64,000 bases of DNA from Aeromonas tecta (GCF_000820185.1 NZ_CDCA01000028.1:62001-126000); one strand, 5' to 3'. Counted from the stretch's first letter, positions 1 through 8,856 are shown. Made by a program: numbers and translations. The notes: generated from the letters alone by a model not told the origin.

Positions 1-430
1 GATAGCGGCGCCCCGTGACGAGAGCCAGCGGATCTCCTTCATGGCCTTGCTGCAGGACATTCAGGTGGACATGGGCAATGAGCGGCCCAGGGTGGTCTTC
101 AATAGCCGTACCGGCACAGTAGTGATGGGGCAAGGGGTCAAGGTGCGCAAGGCTGCCGTCAGTCATGGCAGCCTGACAGTGACCATAGGCGAGAGCCAGA
201 CCGTCAGCCAGCCCAACGCCTTCTCCAACGGTCGCACCACCACCACCCCCAATTCGCAGGTCCAGGTTGATCGGGAACGCAACAACATGTTCGTCTGGCC
301 GGAAGGCACCTCGCTGGAGGTGATCGTCAAGGCAGTGAATTCGCTGGGGGCGACCCCGGATGATGTCATGGCCATACTGCAAGCCCTCGATGAGGCGGGA
401 GCCCTCGAGGGAGAGCTGGTGGTCATCTAA
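1..430 (+). CDS. flgI: Lateral flagellar P-ring protein FlgI, 3' part
   Basis: This is the C-terminal part of FlgI, which polymerises in the periplasm into the P-ring bushing around the flagellar rod. The frame is open from base 2, so the gene begins outside the window. The visible 143 residues include the family's conserved stretch (RVVFNSRTGTVVMG) and the terminal segment ending in EGELVVI. The next gene, flgJ, begins 10 bases after the stop, which is the usual flgI-flgJ order. Its placement upstream of flgJKL and the laf genes assigns it to the lateral rather than the polar system. That assignment is by context, since the sequence alone does not separate the two paralogues. Confidence 0.93.
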   Translation, partial: IAAPRDESQRISFMALLQDIQVDMGNERPRVVFNSRTGTVVMGQGVKVRKAAVSHGSLTVTIGESQTVSQPNAFSNGRTTTTPNSQVQVDRERNNMFVWPEGTSLEVIVKAVNSLGATPDDVMAILQALDEAGALEGELVVI

Positions 431-440
431 GGATATTGAT

Positions 441-839
441 ATGACCAAGATAACGTCGGAGCCTGGTTTCTATCAGGATCTCAATGAACTGCAGCAGATA
501 AAGAGCAACCCGGATCAGCGGGCGGCCTTGGAGGCGGCGGCTGGCCAATTTGAGGTGAGCTTCCTGCAGACCGTCCTCAAGCATATGCGCTCGGCCTCCG
601 ATGCCATGCAGGATGAGGATGACAAGCTGATAAAGGGCCAGGAGCTGTATCGCGACATGTATGACAGCCAGCTGGCGATGAGTCTGGTGAAGCGTGGCGG
701 CATGGGGCTCAAGGAGCAGATGGTCAATCAACTGGCACCCACATTAAAGAATGACGAGCCAGTGGTCGCTTCGGAACAGCAGACCCTGGCTGCCTTCAGT
801 CAGCCTCTGAATTCGGCAAAAATGAGGAAAATTGACTGA
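441..839 (+). CDS. flgJ: Short lateral rod-binding protein FlgJ, no muramidase domain
   Basis: FlgJ caps the growing rod in the periplasm. This copy has only 132 residues, matching the N-terminal rod-binding domain (AAAGQFEVSFLQTVLKHM, then the GQELYRDMYDSQLA region and KRGGMGLKEQM). The enterobacterial protein has about 310 residues and carries a C-terminal peptidoglycan hydrolase domain that is missing here. The stop overlaps the start of flgK (TGATG), so nothing has simply been cut off by a frameshift into the next gene. The start at 441 follows AAGGATATTG. An upstream in-frame ATG at 360 lies inside flgI and is not used. Wall clearance must come from another enzyme, possibly the transglycosylase at 14.2-15.2 kb. 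Confidence 0.9.
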   Translation: MTKITSEPGFYQDLNELQQIKSNPDQRAALEAAAGQFEVSFLQTVLKHMRSASDAMQDEDDKLIKGQELYRDMYDSQLAMSLVKRGGMGLKEQMVNQLAPTLKNDEPVVASEQQTLAAFSQPLNSAKMRKID

Positions 840-2158
840 TGTCGCTGCTCAATATCGGTTTTAGCGGACTTAATGCGGCCCAGATCGCGCTCAACGTCAC
901 CGCCCAGAATATCGCCAACGTCAATACCATCGGTTACAGCCGCCAGGAGGCCACCATGGGCAGCCTTGCCGGTTTTGGCCGACTGGATAACGGCATGGGC
1001 GTAGAAGTGAACGGGGTGCGCCGGATCACCGATGACTATCTGGTGTCCCAGCATTGGCGCAGCCGCTCCGCGACCGGTGCATCCTATGCGTTTCATCAGT
1101 ACATCAACACCACTGAGCAGTTGCTCGGCAGCGAGTCGATGAACATCACCAAGGGACTGGACAGCTTCTTCGCCTCCCTCAATGCCGCGCTCGACAGCCC
1201 GGAGACACCGGCCCAGCGCAGCCAGATCGTCAGCTCTGCCGGGGCGCTTGCCAACCGCTTCGGCCAGCTGAACGAGAGCCTGCTGACCCAGGAAAAGCAG
1301 ATCGACGATCAGCTCGGCAGCACCATTACTCAGGTCAACAGCTACCTGAAACAGGTGGCTGAACTCAATACCCAGATCAGCGAGCAGGCCTCCAAGGGGG
1401 TCAATACCTCGACCCTGGAGGACAGTCGCGAGCAGGTGGTGCGTGAGCTCTCGACCTTCATGGAGGTCAGGGTCAACCGGCAGAGTGACGGTTCCTTCTC
1501 GCTGAGCCTGCCACAAGGCCAACCGCTGGTACTGGCGGGGAGCAGCAGCACCCTCTCGCTGGCTGGCGATGCCCTGAATCTCAGTTTTGGCCCGCAAACC
1601 TTTGAGGTCCCCAAACTGCAAGGGGGCACCCTGGCAGGGGTGCTGGAGTATCGCACCACTGTGCTGCGTCCCTTGCGTGCTGAGCTCAATCAGATCGCGA
1701 AGAAGCTGGCGGATGATTTCAATGCCAAGCAGGGGGGCGGGATTGACTTGAACGGCGATCCGGGCAAACCGCTGTTCAGTTACGATCCTCTCAATCCGTC
1801 CGGCACTCTCACGGTGGCGGACGGTTTCACTGGCGATCATCTGGCCTTTGCCAAGGCAGGGGGCGGCACCGGGGATAACCGTAATTTGCAGGAGCTGTTG
1901 ACCATCAAGGACAGCCAGTATGACGCCTACAGTGCGCTGCTCGGCCGCATGGCGGTGCAGAGTGGCCAAGGCAAGGCGACCATGGAGGCAGACGCCAACA
2001 TGGAAAAACAGCTGGCCACCAAGCTCAGCAGCGTCAGCGGGGTCAACACCGATGAGGAAGGGGTCAAGATCATGGCGTACACCAAGGCCTATCAGGCCAA
2101 TGCCAAGGTGATCAGCACCTCTGATCAGCTCTTCAATTCCATCCTGAACATGTTCTGA
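839..2158 (+). CDS. flgK: Lateral hook-filament junction protein 1 (FlgK, HAP1)
   Basis: FlgK forms the first junction zone between the hook and the filament after export by the flagellar type III apparatus. The 439-residue product begins with the conserved axial N-terminus (LLNIGFSGLNAAQIALNVTA, then NIANVNTIGYSRQ) and ends with a C-terminal helix (AYQANAKVISTSDQLFNSIL) typical of the HAP1/FlgE/rod family. It is somewhat shorter than the E. coli protein (547), the difference lying in the variable middle. It overlaps flgJ by one base and is followed 10 bases later by flgL, the usual order. Translation is probably coupled. Confidence 0.95.
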   Translation: MSLLNIGFSGLNAAQIALNVTAQNIANVNTIGYSRQEATMGSLAGFGRLDNGMGVEVNGVRRITDDYLVSQHWRSRSATGASYAFHQYINTTEQLLGSESMNITKGLDSFFASLNAALDSPETPAQRSQIVSSAGALANRFGQLNESLLTQEKQIDDQLGSTITQVNSYLKQVAELNTQISEQASKGVNTSTLEDSREQVVRELSTFMEVRVNRQSDGSFSLSLPQGQPLVLAGSSSTLSLAGDALNLSFGPQTFEVPKLQGGTLAGVLEYRTTVLRPLRAELNQIAKKLADDFNAKQGGGIDLNGDPGKPLFSYDPLNPSGTLTVADGFTGDHLAFAKAGGGTGDNRNLQELLTIKDSQYDAYSALLGRMAVQSGQGKATMEADANMEKQLATKLSSVSGVNTDEEGVKIMAYTKAYQANAKVISTSDQLFNSILNMF

Positions 2159-2168
2159 CGGAGCCTTC

Positions 2169-3068
2169 ATGCGCATCAGTACCAACCAGATCCAACTCAG
2201 CATGCTCGATAATCTGCAGCAGGGTTTCGGTCAATATGCCCGGCTCGACCGTCAGATCTCGGCCAACAAGCGCATCTTGCAGCCTTCCGATGATCCGGTT
2301 GGCAGCGTGCAATTGCTGGGTCTGAAGAAAGAGCAGGCGGCGATGGCGCAGTACCAGAAGAACATTGCCAATGCCAAGAGCCAGCTGTCCCAAGGGGAGA
2401 TCCAGCTCGAGACCATGACCAACATGTTGGGCCGGCTGCGGGATCTGAGCCAGACGGCGGCTAACGGCTCCCTCTCGGAGGACGATCGCCGGGCTGTCTC
2501 CAGCGAAGTTGCGATCATCAAGGACGGCTTGCTGGATCTGGCCAATGCCCGCAACGAGAGTGGATCCAGTTTGTTTAGCGGCAGTCAGGTAGATAAAACC
2601 GCTATCGTGAAGGACGCGAGTGGTAGTTATGTCTATCAGGGTGATGCGTTGGTGCGTGAGGTCGGCATCGCCAGAGGGGTGACGATTGAGCTCAATCACA
2701 CCGCAGACAAGTTGTTCATCCAGAACGGTGACTTCTTCAAGCAGCTCGATGAGATGGTGGCTGCCTTCGACAGCGGGGCCGCGGATGCCTCCGATCAGGC
2801 AAGGGCCATGCTGGATCGCAGCCAGACCCTGCAAGATGACATCAGCCAGATGGTCAGCTCCATCGGTGCCCGCATCAATTTGCTGGATCAGGTCGACGAA
2901 GGGCACGAGGAGAAGGGCGTCTATAGCAAGGAAGTGAGCAATCAGATAGAGTCCCTCGATTATGCAAGCGCCGTGACGCAGCAGGCCCATGTACTGATGG
3001 CGCTGCAGGTGCAGCAGCAGGCCTTCGCCAAGGTGAATGGTCTTAGCCTGTTCAACTACATGCCGTAA
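2169..3068 (+). CDS. flgL: Lateral hook-filament junction protein 3 (FlgL, HAP3)
   Basis: FlgL makes the second junction layer, on which the filament cap and flagellin assemble. The 299-residue product has a flagellin-like N-terminus (MRISTNQIQLSMLDNLQQG, with the ANKRILQPSDDPVGS motif) and a C-terminal helix (NQIESLDYASAVTQ...AFAKVNGLSLFNYM), both typical of FlgL. It sits 10 bases downstream of flgK. The next gene begins 18 bases later, so the flg operon probably continues into it. Confidence 0.94.
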   Translation: MRISTNQIQLSMLDNLQQGFGQYARLDRQISANKRILQPSDDPVGSVQLLGLKKEQAAMAQYQKNIANAKSQLSQGEIQLETMTNMLGRLRDLSQTAANGSLSEDDRRAVSSEVAIIKDGLLDLANARNESGSSLFSGSQVDKTAIVKDASGSYVYQGDALVREVGIARGVTIELNHTADKLFIQNGDFFKQLDEMVAAFDSGAADASDQARAMLDRSQTLQDDISQMVSSIGARINLLDQVDEGHEEKGVYSKEVSNQIESLDYASAVTQQAHVLMALQVQQQAFAKVNGLSLFNYMP

Positions 3069-3086
3069 GTCAGTCAAGGAGCCAGG

Positions 3087-4088
3087 ATGCAGATTCAACA
3101 AACCCGTCCGAGTGGTGTGGCCGAAGCACCGGCTCAGCCCAAGTTGCGTGGACGTTCGACTGCCCAGGTTACCTCTTCGCCAGCCAGTCGCCACGAGCGT
3201 CAGCCCAACGTGGTCCGCCTGGATCGCTGGGCGCTGATCGGCACGGCCCAACAGCGTATCGCTCACGCCCAGGGGGGGGAACAGGCCCTCAGTCAGGTGT
3301 GGGGCGAGCTGAAACGGCTGGAGCAGCAACTCAGCCAGAATCGTGCCACGGGTGGTGATCTGGTTTCCCGCCTCAAGTTGCTGGAAGAGAAACTGACTCA
3401 GCCAAAGGCCCCGTTGACGGTGGATCTCAAACCCCGTTTGCTGGCATCGGCCACAGACAGCCGGGTGCACTACAGCGCGGATCGACTCGACTTGCTGACC
3501 CCCAAATCGAGTGCAGAGCGGCTGGTCTTCTCCTTTCCGCAGACCAGCAGTGCCGTCGAGGTCATGTTGCCCGCCGGCGCCAATGAGGCGGACGTGACCT
3601 CCCGTCTGGATCGGGCGCTGCGCAAGGAGCATATCCAGGCGCGCTTGAACGCACTGGGCAAGCTGGAGCTGAGCGTACCGGATCAGCACAGACGCAAGCT
3701 GGATGAGCCCGTGCTGATCAGTGGCGAGGGCATTCGTATTCCGGCAGGCAACCCGGTGCCGGTGCAGTTCAAAGCCAAGGCCGGCCAGCTCACTCAGCTA
3801 GGGGAAGGGCTCGACAAGGGCGAGCTCAGGCAGGAGCAGCAGCGTCTGAAGCGATTGCTCGGCGAAATTGAGCAGTCGGTGCGGGAGCTGAAACAGTTTC
3901 GCCAAAAGATGGTCAAGCAGCTGGACCGGGTCAAGGCACGCAGCCAGAACCTGCAGCAAGAAGAGCTGGAACAGCTGCAAGGCAAGCTCAGCCTGCAACT
4001 CAAGGATGGTGGCTTCATGGGCACCATGTCCGGCCTGCTGGCCCAGGCCAATGTGTCGCGCCAGAACGTGGTGGCCTTGCTGACCTGA
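3087..4088 (+). CDS. lafW: Lateral flagellar accessory protein, possibly LafW
   Basis: This 333-residue protein follows flgL after 18 bases, with AAGGAG before the ATG, and ends at a strong terminator, so it is the last gene of the flg operon. I recognise no full-length family. The N-terminal 55 residues are Pro/Ser/Arg-rich with no signal peptide. Coiled-coil-like segments lie at about 70-100 and 255-310. The middle (about 145-230, including VFSFPQTSSAVEVMLPAGAN and LNALGKLELSVPD) resembles flagellin hook IN-type repeats seen in HAPs. Lateral clusters of Vibrio and Aeromonas carry a hook-associated gene called lafW near this place. The symbol is proposed by position and is not proven. Confidence 0.6.
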   Translation: MQIQQTRPSGVAEAPAQPKLRGRSTAQVTSSPASRHERQPNVVRLDRWALIGTAQQRIAHAQGGEQALSQVWGELKRLEQQLSQNRATGGDLVSRLKLLEEKLTQPKAPLTVDLKPRLLASATDSRVHYSADRLDLLTPKSSAERLVFSFPQTSSAVEVMLPAGANEADVTSRLDRALRKEHIQARLNALGKLELSVPDQHRRKLDEPVLISGEGIRIPAGNPVPVQFKAKAGQLTQLGEGLDKGELRQEQQRLKRLLGEIEQSVRELKQFRQKMVKQLDRVKARSQNLQQEELEQLQGKLSLQLKDGGFMGTMSGLLAQANVSRQNVVALLT

Positions 4089-4109
4089 GGCAGAGGAAGT
4101 GAACGTTAG

Positions 4110-4140
4110 AAAAACCGCCAGCACTCTGCTGGCGGTTTTT
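4110..4140. terminator. Bidirectional intrinsic terminator between lafW and fliB
   Basis: A 13-bp perfect stem (AAAAACCGCCAGC / GCTGGCGGTTTTT) encloses a 5-base loop. It has A-runs on one side and T-runs on the other, so it can stop transcription from both convergent genes, lafW ending at 4088 and fliB ending at 4143. Confidence 0.9.
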
Positions 4141-4142
4141 CT

Positions 4143-5306
4143 TTAGGGCTTCAGCAAGGCGTAGAGGCTGAGATCCGACGCAAAGCCAGACTCACTTAAT
4201 CCCTGCTCTATGGTCTTGAGGAAGCTAGCGTTGTGCTGGCGTATGGTGTGGTAGCTGTAAAACAGGTTGATGACGTCCTGCTCTTCCAGCTCCTTGTCCA
4301 TGGCCAGCAGGCACAGATAGCTGCGCAGCAGGAAGTAGTCGACCACCAGGAACTGATAGGCCTGGGACGGCGAGCTCTGCGACTGCGGGAAGTTGTGGTG
4401 ATAGACGTAGTAGAGCAGGTAGTTGTTCATGATCTGGGGCCGCGCCGCCAGGAAAGGCGAGACCTTGCTGTACCAGACCTGCTGCAGCTGGGCGAGCTTG
4501 GTTTCATCATATAGCCCCTCCAGCAGCTGATTGATCTTGTCGAGGCAGCCCTGCATGGTCTGCCGCCCCCGCCGTCCCTTTGAGTAGGCCAGCAGCTGAT
4601 GGGTGATGGTGCGCAGCCCCCACCATTGCAGCCGTGGCAAGACCGGTAGTTGCTCGAACATGGCAAGCAGCTCTCCTCGCTCGGCCAGCACGGCGACCTG
4701 ATCCAGGAAGGCTTCGTGTGATAGCTGGGCAGGATCCCGGTGGACCAGCATGCCGATGAGCCACAGCCGTACCTCAACGGGAACATCTGTGGCCGCCAGC
4801 ACATGGATGCTCAGGCTGTGCAGGGTCGCCATGGCGGCGGAGGGGGGGGAGGCAAACGGCAGGCGCTGCTCCAACTCGGTCACCTCGGTCTGCATCGCCA
4901 TGGGATCGAGCAGCAGCTGCCTGCTGACCTCTGGACAGGAGAGCATCAGGGATTTTCTGACCTGGTTGCCGATGCGCGACTGGGATCTGGGATAGGTCTT
5001 GCAGGTATGGCTCAGCGCTTCTGCCCCGGCCTTGCTGTGGATCTGGCACAGGCGATTCTCGTCGAGGAAGGGGCAGGCCCCCTGCTCATCCAGCTGGATC
5101 TCCCCCCAATGCTCGTTGCTCTGCTTCACCTTGCGAATGTGCAATTTGCTCAAGGATCTGACGGCAAGATCCGGATGCCGCTCGTAGTTGCGGAAGGTGT
5201 CCTTGTCGATGCTGATGGTCCAGCTATGACAGCAGTTGTCCTCGCAGCGATCTCCGATGCACTGGAAATGTTTCACGAAGTGAGGGGTATAGAGAGAGGC
5301 TGCCAT
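4143..5306 (-). CDS. fliB: Flagellin lysine N-methylase FliB
   Basis: FliB of Salmonella methylates surface lysines of flagellin. This 387-residue protein has the family's cysteine-rich signature, probably a metal-cluster site: near residue 16 CIGDRCEDNCCHSW, then near 83-92 CPFLDENRLCQIH, and near 107 CKTYPR. The rest is helical with no membrane segment. It is encoded on the minus strand between the lafW terminator and the lateral flagellins, divergent from lafA1. The position makes LafA1 and LafA2 the likely substrates. This is an inference. The best-known A. hydrophila lateral cluster is reported to carry a maf-type glycosylation gene in this neighbourhood, so this may be an alternative modification cassette. 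Confidence 0.85.
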   Translation of the reverse strand: MAASLYTPHFVKHFQCIGDRCEDNCCHSWTISIDKDTFRNYERHPDLAVRSLSKLHIRKVKQSNEHWGEIQLDEQGACPFLDENRLCQIHSKAGAEALSHTCKTYPRSQSRIGNQVRKSLMLSCPEVSRQLLLDPMAMQTEVTELEQRLPFASPPSAAMATLHSLSIHVLAATDVPVEVRLWLIGMLVHRDPAQLSHEAFLDQVAVLAERGELLAMFEQLPVLPRLQWWGLRTITHQLLAYSKGRRGRQTMQGCLDKINQLLEGLYDETKLAQLQQVWYSKVSPFLAARPQIMNNYLLYYVYHHNFPQSQSSPSQAYQFLVVDYFLLRSYLCLLAMDKELEEQDVINLFYSYHTIRQHNASFLKTIEQGLSESGFASDLSLYALLKP

Positions 5307-5480
5307 GTCGCTGTCCGGTGATGGAAGATGGCGGTGTCAAAGCAATAACCATGCCGAACGCCCGGTTCTGTGACAGTGACCCATCTAGCGACAAGGAAAA
5401 GGAAGCCAGAAAAATATGCGATGACCCGCCTACATTTCTGCGAAAAAGGGGTCGCCTATATCTGATGTCAACCTAACAGG

Positions 5481-5491
5481 CTGCAGCGCAG
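5481..5491 (+). promoter_or_regulatory. Short hairpin in lafA1 leader
   Basis: CTGC-AGC-GCAG forms a small hairpin that ends 21 bases before the lafA1 ATG, just ahead of the GAGGA ribosome binding site. The lafA2 leader has the same arrangement at 6524-6536 (GCTGC-AAT-GCAGC, ending 18 bases before its ATG), although the surrounding leader sequences differ. Any role in mRNA stability or translation is inference. Confidence 0.35.
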
Positions 5492-5512
5492 CGTCATATC
5501 GAGGAATACATC

Positions 5513-6376
5513 ATGGGCTTGTCCATTCACACCAACTTCGCTTCTCTGACCACCCAGAGCCAGCTCAACACCACCAACAAGATGCTGGGCACCGCCATGC
5601 AGCGTCTGGGTACCGGTCTGCGCATCAACTCCGCCGCCGATGACGCCGCCGGCCTGCAGATGGCCACCCGTCTGCAATCCCAGTCCAGCGGTCAGAAAGT
5701 GGGCATGCGTAACTCCCAGGATGCCGTCTCCATGATGCAGACTGGTGAAGGTGCCATGGACGAGATGAGCAACATCGTTCAGCGCATGAAGGATCTAGCT
5801 ACCCAGTCTGCTAACGGCACCAGCACCGCAGACGACCGCAAAGCCATGGATGCTGAGTTCACCGAACTGCGCGCCGAGCTGGACAACATCAGCAACAACA
5901 CCACCTTCGGTGGACAAGAGCTGCTCAAGACCGGCAAGGGCTTCCAGGAAGATGTTACCTTCCAGATCGGTGGCACCAGTGCTGAGAAGCTGGAACTGAA
6001 AAAGACCGGCACCCTGGCCAAGGCACTGGCAGAAGTTGTGGGTACCGGCAAGGGTACCGACGGTGCTGCCGTCAAGGTAGGTATCGGTGATCAGGGCAAG
6101 GCGACCACCGCTATGGCCGAGCTGGATACCTTCTCCCAGAAGATTGGTGAGTCCCGTTCCGCCTTCGGTGCCAACATCAACCGCCTGGAACACACCGTCA
6201 ATAACCTCTCCAACATGAAAGAGAATACCGACTTGGCGAACGGTCGCATCATGGATGCCGATTTCGCCCAGGAGAGCACCAACATGACCAAGAACCAGAT
6301 GCTGATGCAGGCTGGCATGTCCGTGCTGTCCAACTCCAACCAGATGACCGGCATGGTCACTTCCCTGCTGCGTTAA
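5513..6376 (+). CDS. lafA1: Lateral flagellin LafA1
   Basis: Structural subunit of the lateral filament, exported by the flagellar type III apparatus. The 287 residues contain the conserved D0/D1 N-terminus ([37 protein letters not shown]) and C-terminus ([13 protein letters not shown], ending [11 protein letters not shown]), with only a short variable middle (about 140-210). That middle has nine lysines, which are candidate sites for the adjacent FliB methylase. The start follows GAGGA. No clear sigma-28 promoter could be placed in the 206-base gap upstream. The gene is followed by a long hairpin and then by lafA2, which is nearly identical at both ends. Confidence 0.95.
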   Translation: MGLSIHTNFASLTTQSQLNTTNKMLGTAMQRLGTGLRINSAADDAAGLQMATRLQSQSSGQKVGMRNSQDAVSMMQTGEGAMDEMSNIVQRMKDLATQSANGTSTADDRKAMDAEFTELRAELDNISNNTTFGGQELLKTGKGFQEDVTFQIGGTSAEKLELKKTGTLAKALAEVVGTGKGTDGAAVKVGIGDQGKATTAMAELDTFSQKIGESRSAFGANINRLEHTVNNLSNMKENTDLANGRIMDADFAQESTNMTKNQMLMQAGMSVLSNSNQMTGMVTSLLR

Positions 6377-6382
6377 TCCCAG

Positions 6383-6409
6383 TGGCACTCATCCCTGGGA
6401 TGAGTGCCA
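6383..6409 (+). terminator. Strong hairpin after lafA1
   Basis: A perfect 12-bp stem (TGGCACTCATCC / GGATGAGTGCCA) with a 3-base loop begins 7 bases after the lafA1 stop. It is followed by a pyrimidine-rich stretch and not a pure T-run. It may terminate lafA1 transcription or protect the flagellin mRNA 3' end. Confidence 0.65.
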
Positions 6410-6554
6410 TCTTCCTCCTGCCTCTTTCCCCTGCTTCCGCTTTTCCGCCCTCTCATCATATTTTTCGTTCCCCATTCAAGTCTTGGTCTGCTGTTGTCGC
6501 TTCTCATCTTTGAAGAGTTACCCGCTGCAATGCAGCCTTTTTGAGGAGTAAATC

Positions 6555-7418
6555 ATGGGTTTGTCCATTCACACTAATTTCGCCTCGCTGACCACTCAGA
6601 GCCAGTTGAACTCCACCAACAAGATGCTGGGCACCGCCATGCAGCGTCTGGGTACCGGTCTGCGCATCAACTCCGCCGCCGATGATGCGGCTGGTCTGCA
6701 GATGGCGACCCGTCTGCAAGCTCAGTCCAGCGGTCAGAAAGTGGGCATGCGCAACGCCCAGGATGCCATCTCCATGATGCAAACCGGCGAAGGTGCCATG
6801 GACGAGATGAGCAACATTGTTCAGCGCATGAAGGACTTGGCCACTCAGTCTGCTAACGGCACCAGCACTATTGACGATCGCAAGGCGATGAATGCCGAGT
6901 TCACCGAACTGCGCGCCGAGCTGGACAACATCACCACCAACACCACCTTCGGTGGTCAGACTCTGCTGGCCAAGGATCAAGGCTTCCAGAAAGCCGTGAC
7001 CTTCCAGATCGGTGGCACCGGTGCCGAGAAGCTGGAGCTGAAAGACGATGGCACTCTGGCCACCGCCCTCAAGGGTGTGATTGCCGATGACAAGGGTACC
7101 AAGGGCACCGCCGTTGCCGCCGGTATCGACGACCAGACCAAGGCTACTGCCGCCATGACCGAGCTGGACACCTTCTCCAAGGGGATCGGTGAAGCGCGTT
7201 CCGCCTTCGGTGCCAACATCAACCGTCTGGAGCACACCGTCAACAACCTCTCCAACATGAAAGAGAACACCGATCTGGCGAACGGCCGCATCATGGATGC
7301 CGACTTCGCCCAGGAGAGCACCAACATGACCAAGAACCAGATGCTGATGCAGGCTGGCATGTCCGTGCTGTCCAACTCCAACCAGATGACCGGCATGGTG
7401 ACTTCCCTGCTGCGTTAA
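6555..7418 (+). CDS. lafA2: Lateral flagellin LafA2
   Basis: Second lateral filament subunit, also 287 residues, in tandem with lafA1. The first ~130 residues differ from LafA1 at only a few positions, and the last ~75 residues from the [12 protein letters not shown] region onward are identical at protein level with only scattered synonymous base changes. The central segment (about 145-210) differs substantially and has eight lysines. The start follows TGAGGAG. Two lateral flagellin genes have been reported in A. caviae. The mosaic of near-identical ends and divergent centre suggests duplication with recurrent gene conversion. Confidence 0.95.
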   Translation: MGLSIHTNFASLTTQSQLNSTNKMLGTAMQRLGTGLRINSAADDAAGLQMATRLQAQSSGQKVGMRNAQDAISMMQTGEGAMDEMSNIVQRMKDLATQSANGTSTIDDRKAMNAEFTELRAELDNITTNTTFGGQTLLAKDQGFQKAVTFQIGGTGAEKLELKDDGTLATALKGVIADDKGTKGTAVAAGIDDQTKATAAMTELDTFSKGIGEARSAFGANINRLEHTVNNLSNMKENTDLANGRIMDADFAQESTNMTKNQMLMQAGMSVLSNSNQMTGMVTSLLR

Positions 7419-7427
7419 TGAGTTGCC

Positions 7428-7451
7428 AGGCCACTTCGCGAGGGGTGGCCT
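7428..7451 (+). terminator. Hairpin after lafA2
   Basis: AGGCCAC and GTGGCCT pair around a 10-base loop, 9 bases after the lafA2 stop, followed by TGTTATTG. It is a modest candidate terminator or mRNA end. The 82 bases to lafB contain no promoter I can defend. Confidence 0.5.
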
Positions 7452-7533
7452 TGTTATTGCTTGTGCGTTGGAAAGAGCCGAGCCGGTTTTTTCCAACAGG
7501 CATGCCACCGATTAAGTTGATAAGGATGTGATG

Positions 7534-8817
7534 ATGCAAGTAGATCCAGCCAGCATGGCGATGCAACTGGTCGCCATCGAGCGCCAGAACATGGATAAGC
7601 TGCTGAAGAAGCAACTGGACAGCGTCAAGGGACAGCAGAGTGCCATCAGCACGCTCACCACCAAGCTGTCGAGCTTCCAGGCCATGCTCAAGGATTTGAA
7701 CAAGGCGACCAACCTGCAGGCCCAGAAGGCCACCATGTCCCAGGACGGGGTGATGACGGTGACCAGCAATGGCAAGGCCAGCTCGGGTCAGTACAACTTC
7801 TTCGTTGAGCAGCTCGCCCAGTCCCATCAGGTGGGTCTGCAGCTCGACAGCGACACCACGCCGTTGCCGGCCGATGGGGTCTTCTCATTGACGGTCAAAG
7901 GCAAGACCATCGACATCGATTTGGCGACGCTGCCGGCCGGTGCCACCGCCAAGGATCTGGTCTCCCAGATCAACAACGCCAAGGATAATCCGGGCGTGAA
8001 GGCAACCCTGGTGCGCACCGATGGCAAGGTCAGCATGGTGCTGACCAGCAAGGAGAGCGGGGTGGAGAATGCCATCACCCTGGGCTACAACGGCGATACC
8101 GCCAATGCGCTGGGCAAGGCCGTCACCGGCAAGACGGATATCACCCAGGCACAGGATGCCAAGCTGCGCATGGGGGGCGACAACCCGCTGACCATCACCT
8201 CCTCCAGCAACAAGATAGAGAACGTGGTCGACGGCCTGACCTTCCAGCTGACCAAGGCCCAGAAGGTGGGCGATGCGCCCCTGATGGTGACCATCGATCA
8301 GGACAAGGAGGCGGTGACCGGTTCCCTCAAGAAGTTTGTCGACAGCTATAACGAGCTGATCGATGAGCTGGCCAAGATGACTTCCAGCGATCCCAAGGCG
8401 CCGGGCGCGCTCTCCTCCGACAGCGGGGTGCGTAGCCTCAAGAGTGCCCTCTCTCGCAGTGTGCGGGATCTGCCGGATGGGCTCAGCCTCAGCAGCCTCG
8501 GCATCAAGACCGACAAGGCGGGCAAGCTCTCCTTCAACGAGACCGACTTCAACAAGGCGCTGGAAAAGGATCCCGAGCTGCTTGGCAAGGCCTTGATGGG
8601 GGATGATGGGCTGCTCAAGCGGATGAGCGATTCGCTCGATCCTTACACTAAGCGAGATGGTGCCCTGAAGGGGCGCAAGACCGGCCTAGAGGCCGGCGAG
8701 AAGCGGGTGAACGAGCGGATGGAGGCACTGGATCGCCGTATGGAATCCGCGTATAAGCGCTACCTCAATCAGTTCACCACCATGAACCAGATGATGCAAA
8801 CCATGGGTGCATTGTGA
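7534..8817 (+). CDS. lafB: Lateral filament cap protein LafB (FliD)
   Basis: LafB is the lateral FliD (HAP2), the filament cap that folds flagellin at the growing tip. The 427-residue protein has a FliD N-terminal domain (residues ~5-100, including DPASMAMQLVAIERQNMDKL and the coiled region), a central part with the hook IN motif near 125-175 (TLPAGATAKDLVSQINNA) and a FliD C-terminal domain (~215-420, NELIDELAKMT and a long terminal helix). The ATG at 7534 gives best spacing from the AAGGA ribosome site at 7522. GTG 7528 and ATG 7531 are in frame but too close. It begins the chaperone and stator series that runs to lafU. Confidence 0.93.
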   Translation: MQVDPASMAMQLVAIERQNMDKLLKKQLDSVKGQQSAISTLTTKLSSFQAMLKDLNKATNLQAQKATMSQDGVMTVTSNGKASSGQYNFFVEQLAQSHQVGLQLDSDTTPLPADGVFSLTVKGKTIDIDLATLPAGATAKDLVSQINNAKDNPGVKATLVRTDGKVSMVLTSKESGVENAITLGYNGDTANALGKAVTGKTDITQAQDAKLRMGGDNPLTITSSSNKIENVVDGLTFQLTKAQKVGDAPLMVTIDQDKEAVTGSLKKFVDSYNELIDELAKMTSSDPKAPGALSSDSGVRSLKSALSRSVRDLPDGLSLSSLGIKTDKAGKLSFNETDFNKALEKDPELLGKALMGDDGLLKRMSDSLDPYTKRDGALKGRKTGLEAGEKRVNERMEALDRRMESAYKRYLNQFTTMNQMMQTMGAL

Positions 8818-8856
8818 GTCGGTGAGCGCCTCTCCTCCTGAATAAGTGAGTCTTTC

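Noticed and set aside
800..2203. Long minus-strand open frame across flgK
   Set aside because: It is the mirror of flgK, which has clear family motifs. Long antisense frames recur throughout this GC-rich window and have no ribosome sites or recognisable domains.
5431..5461. Possible sigma-28 promoter for lafA1 (TACATTTC and GCCTATAT)
   Set aside because: GCCTATAT matches GCCGATAA at six of eight positions, but the upstream box is poor and 15 bases away instead of about 11 from the full eight-base minus-35. lafA2 has nothing comparable.
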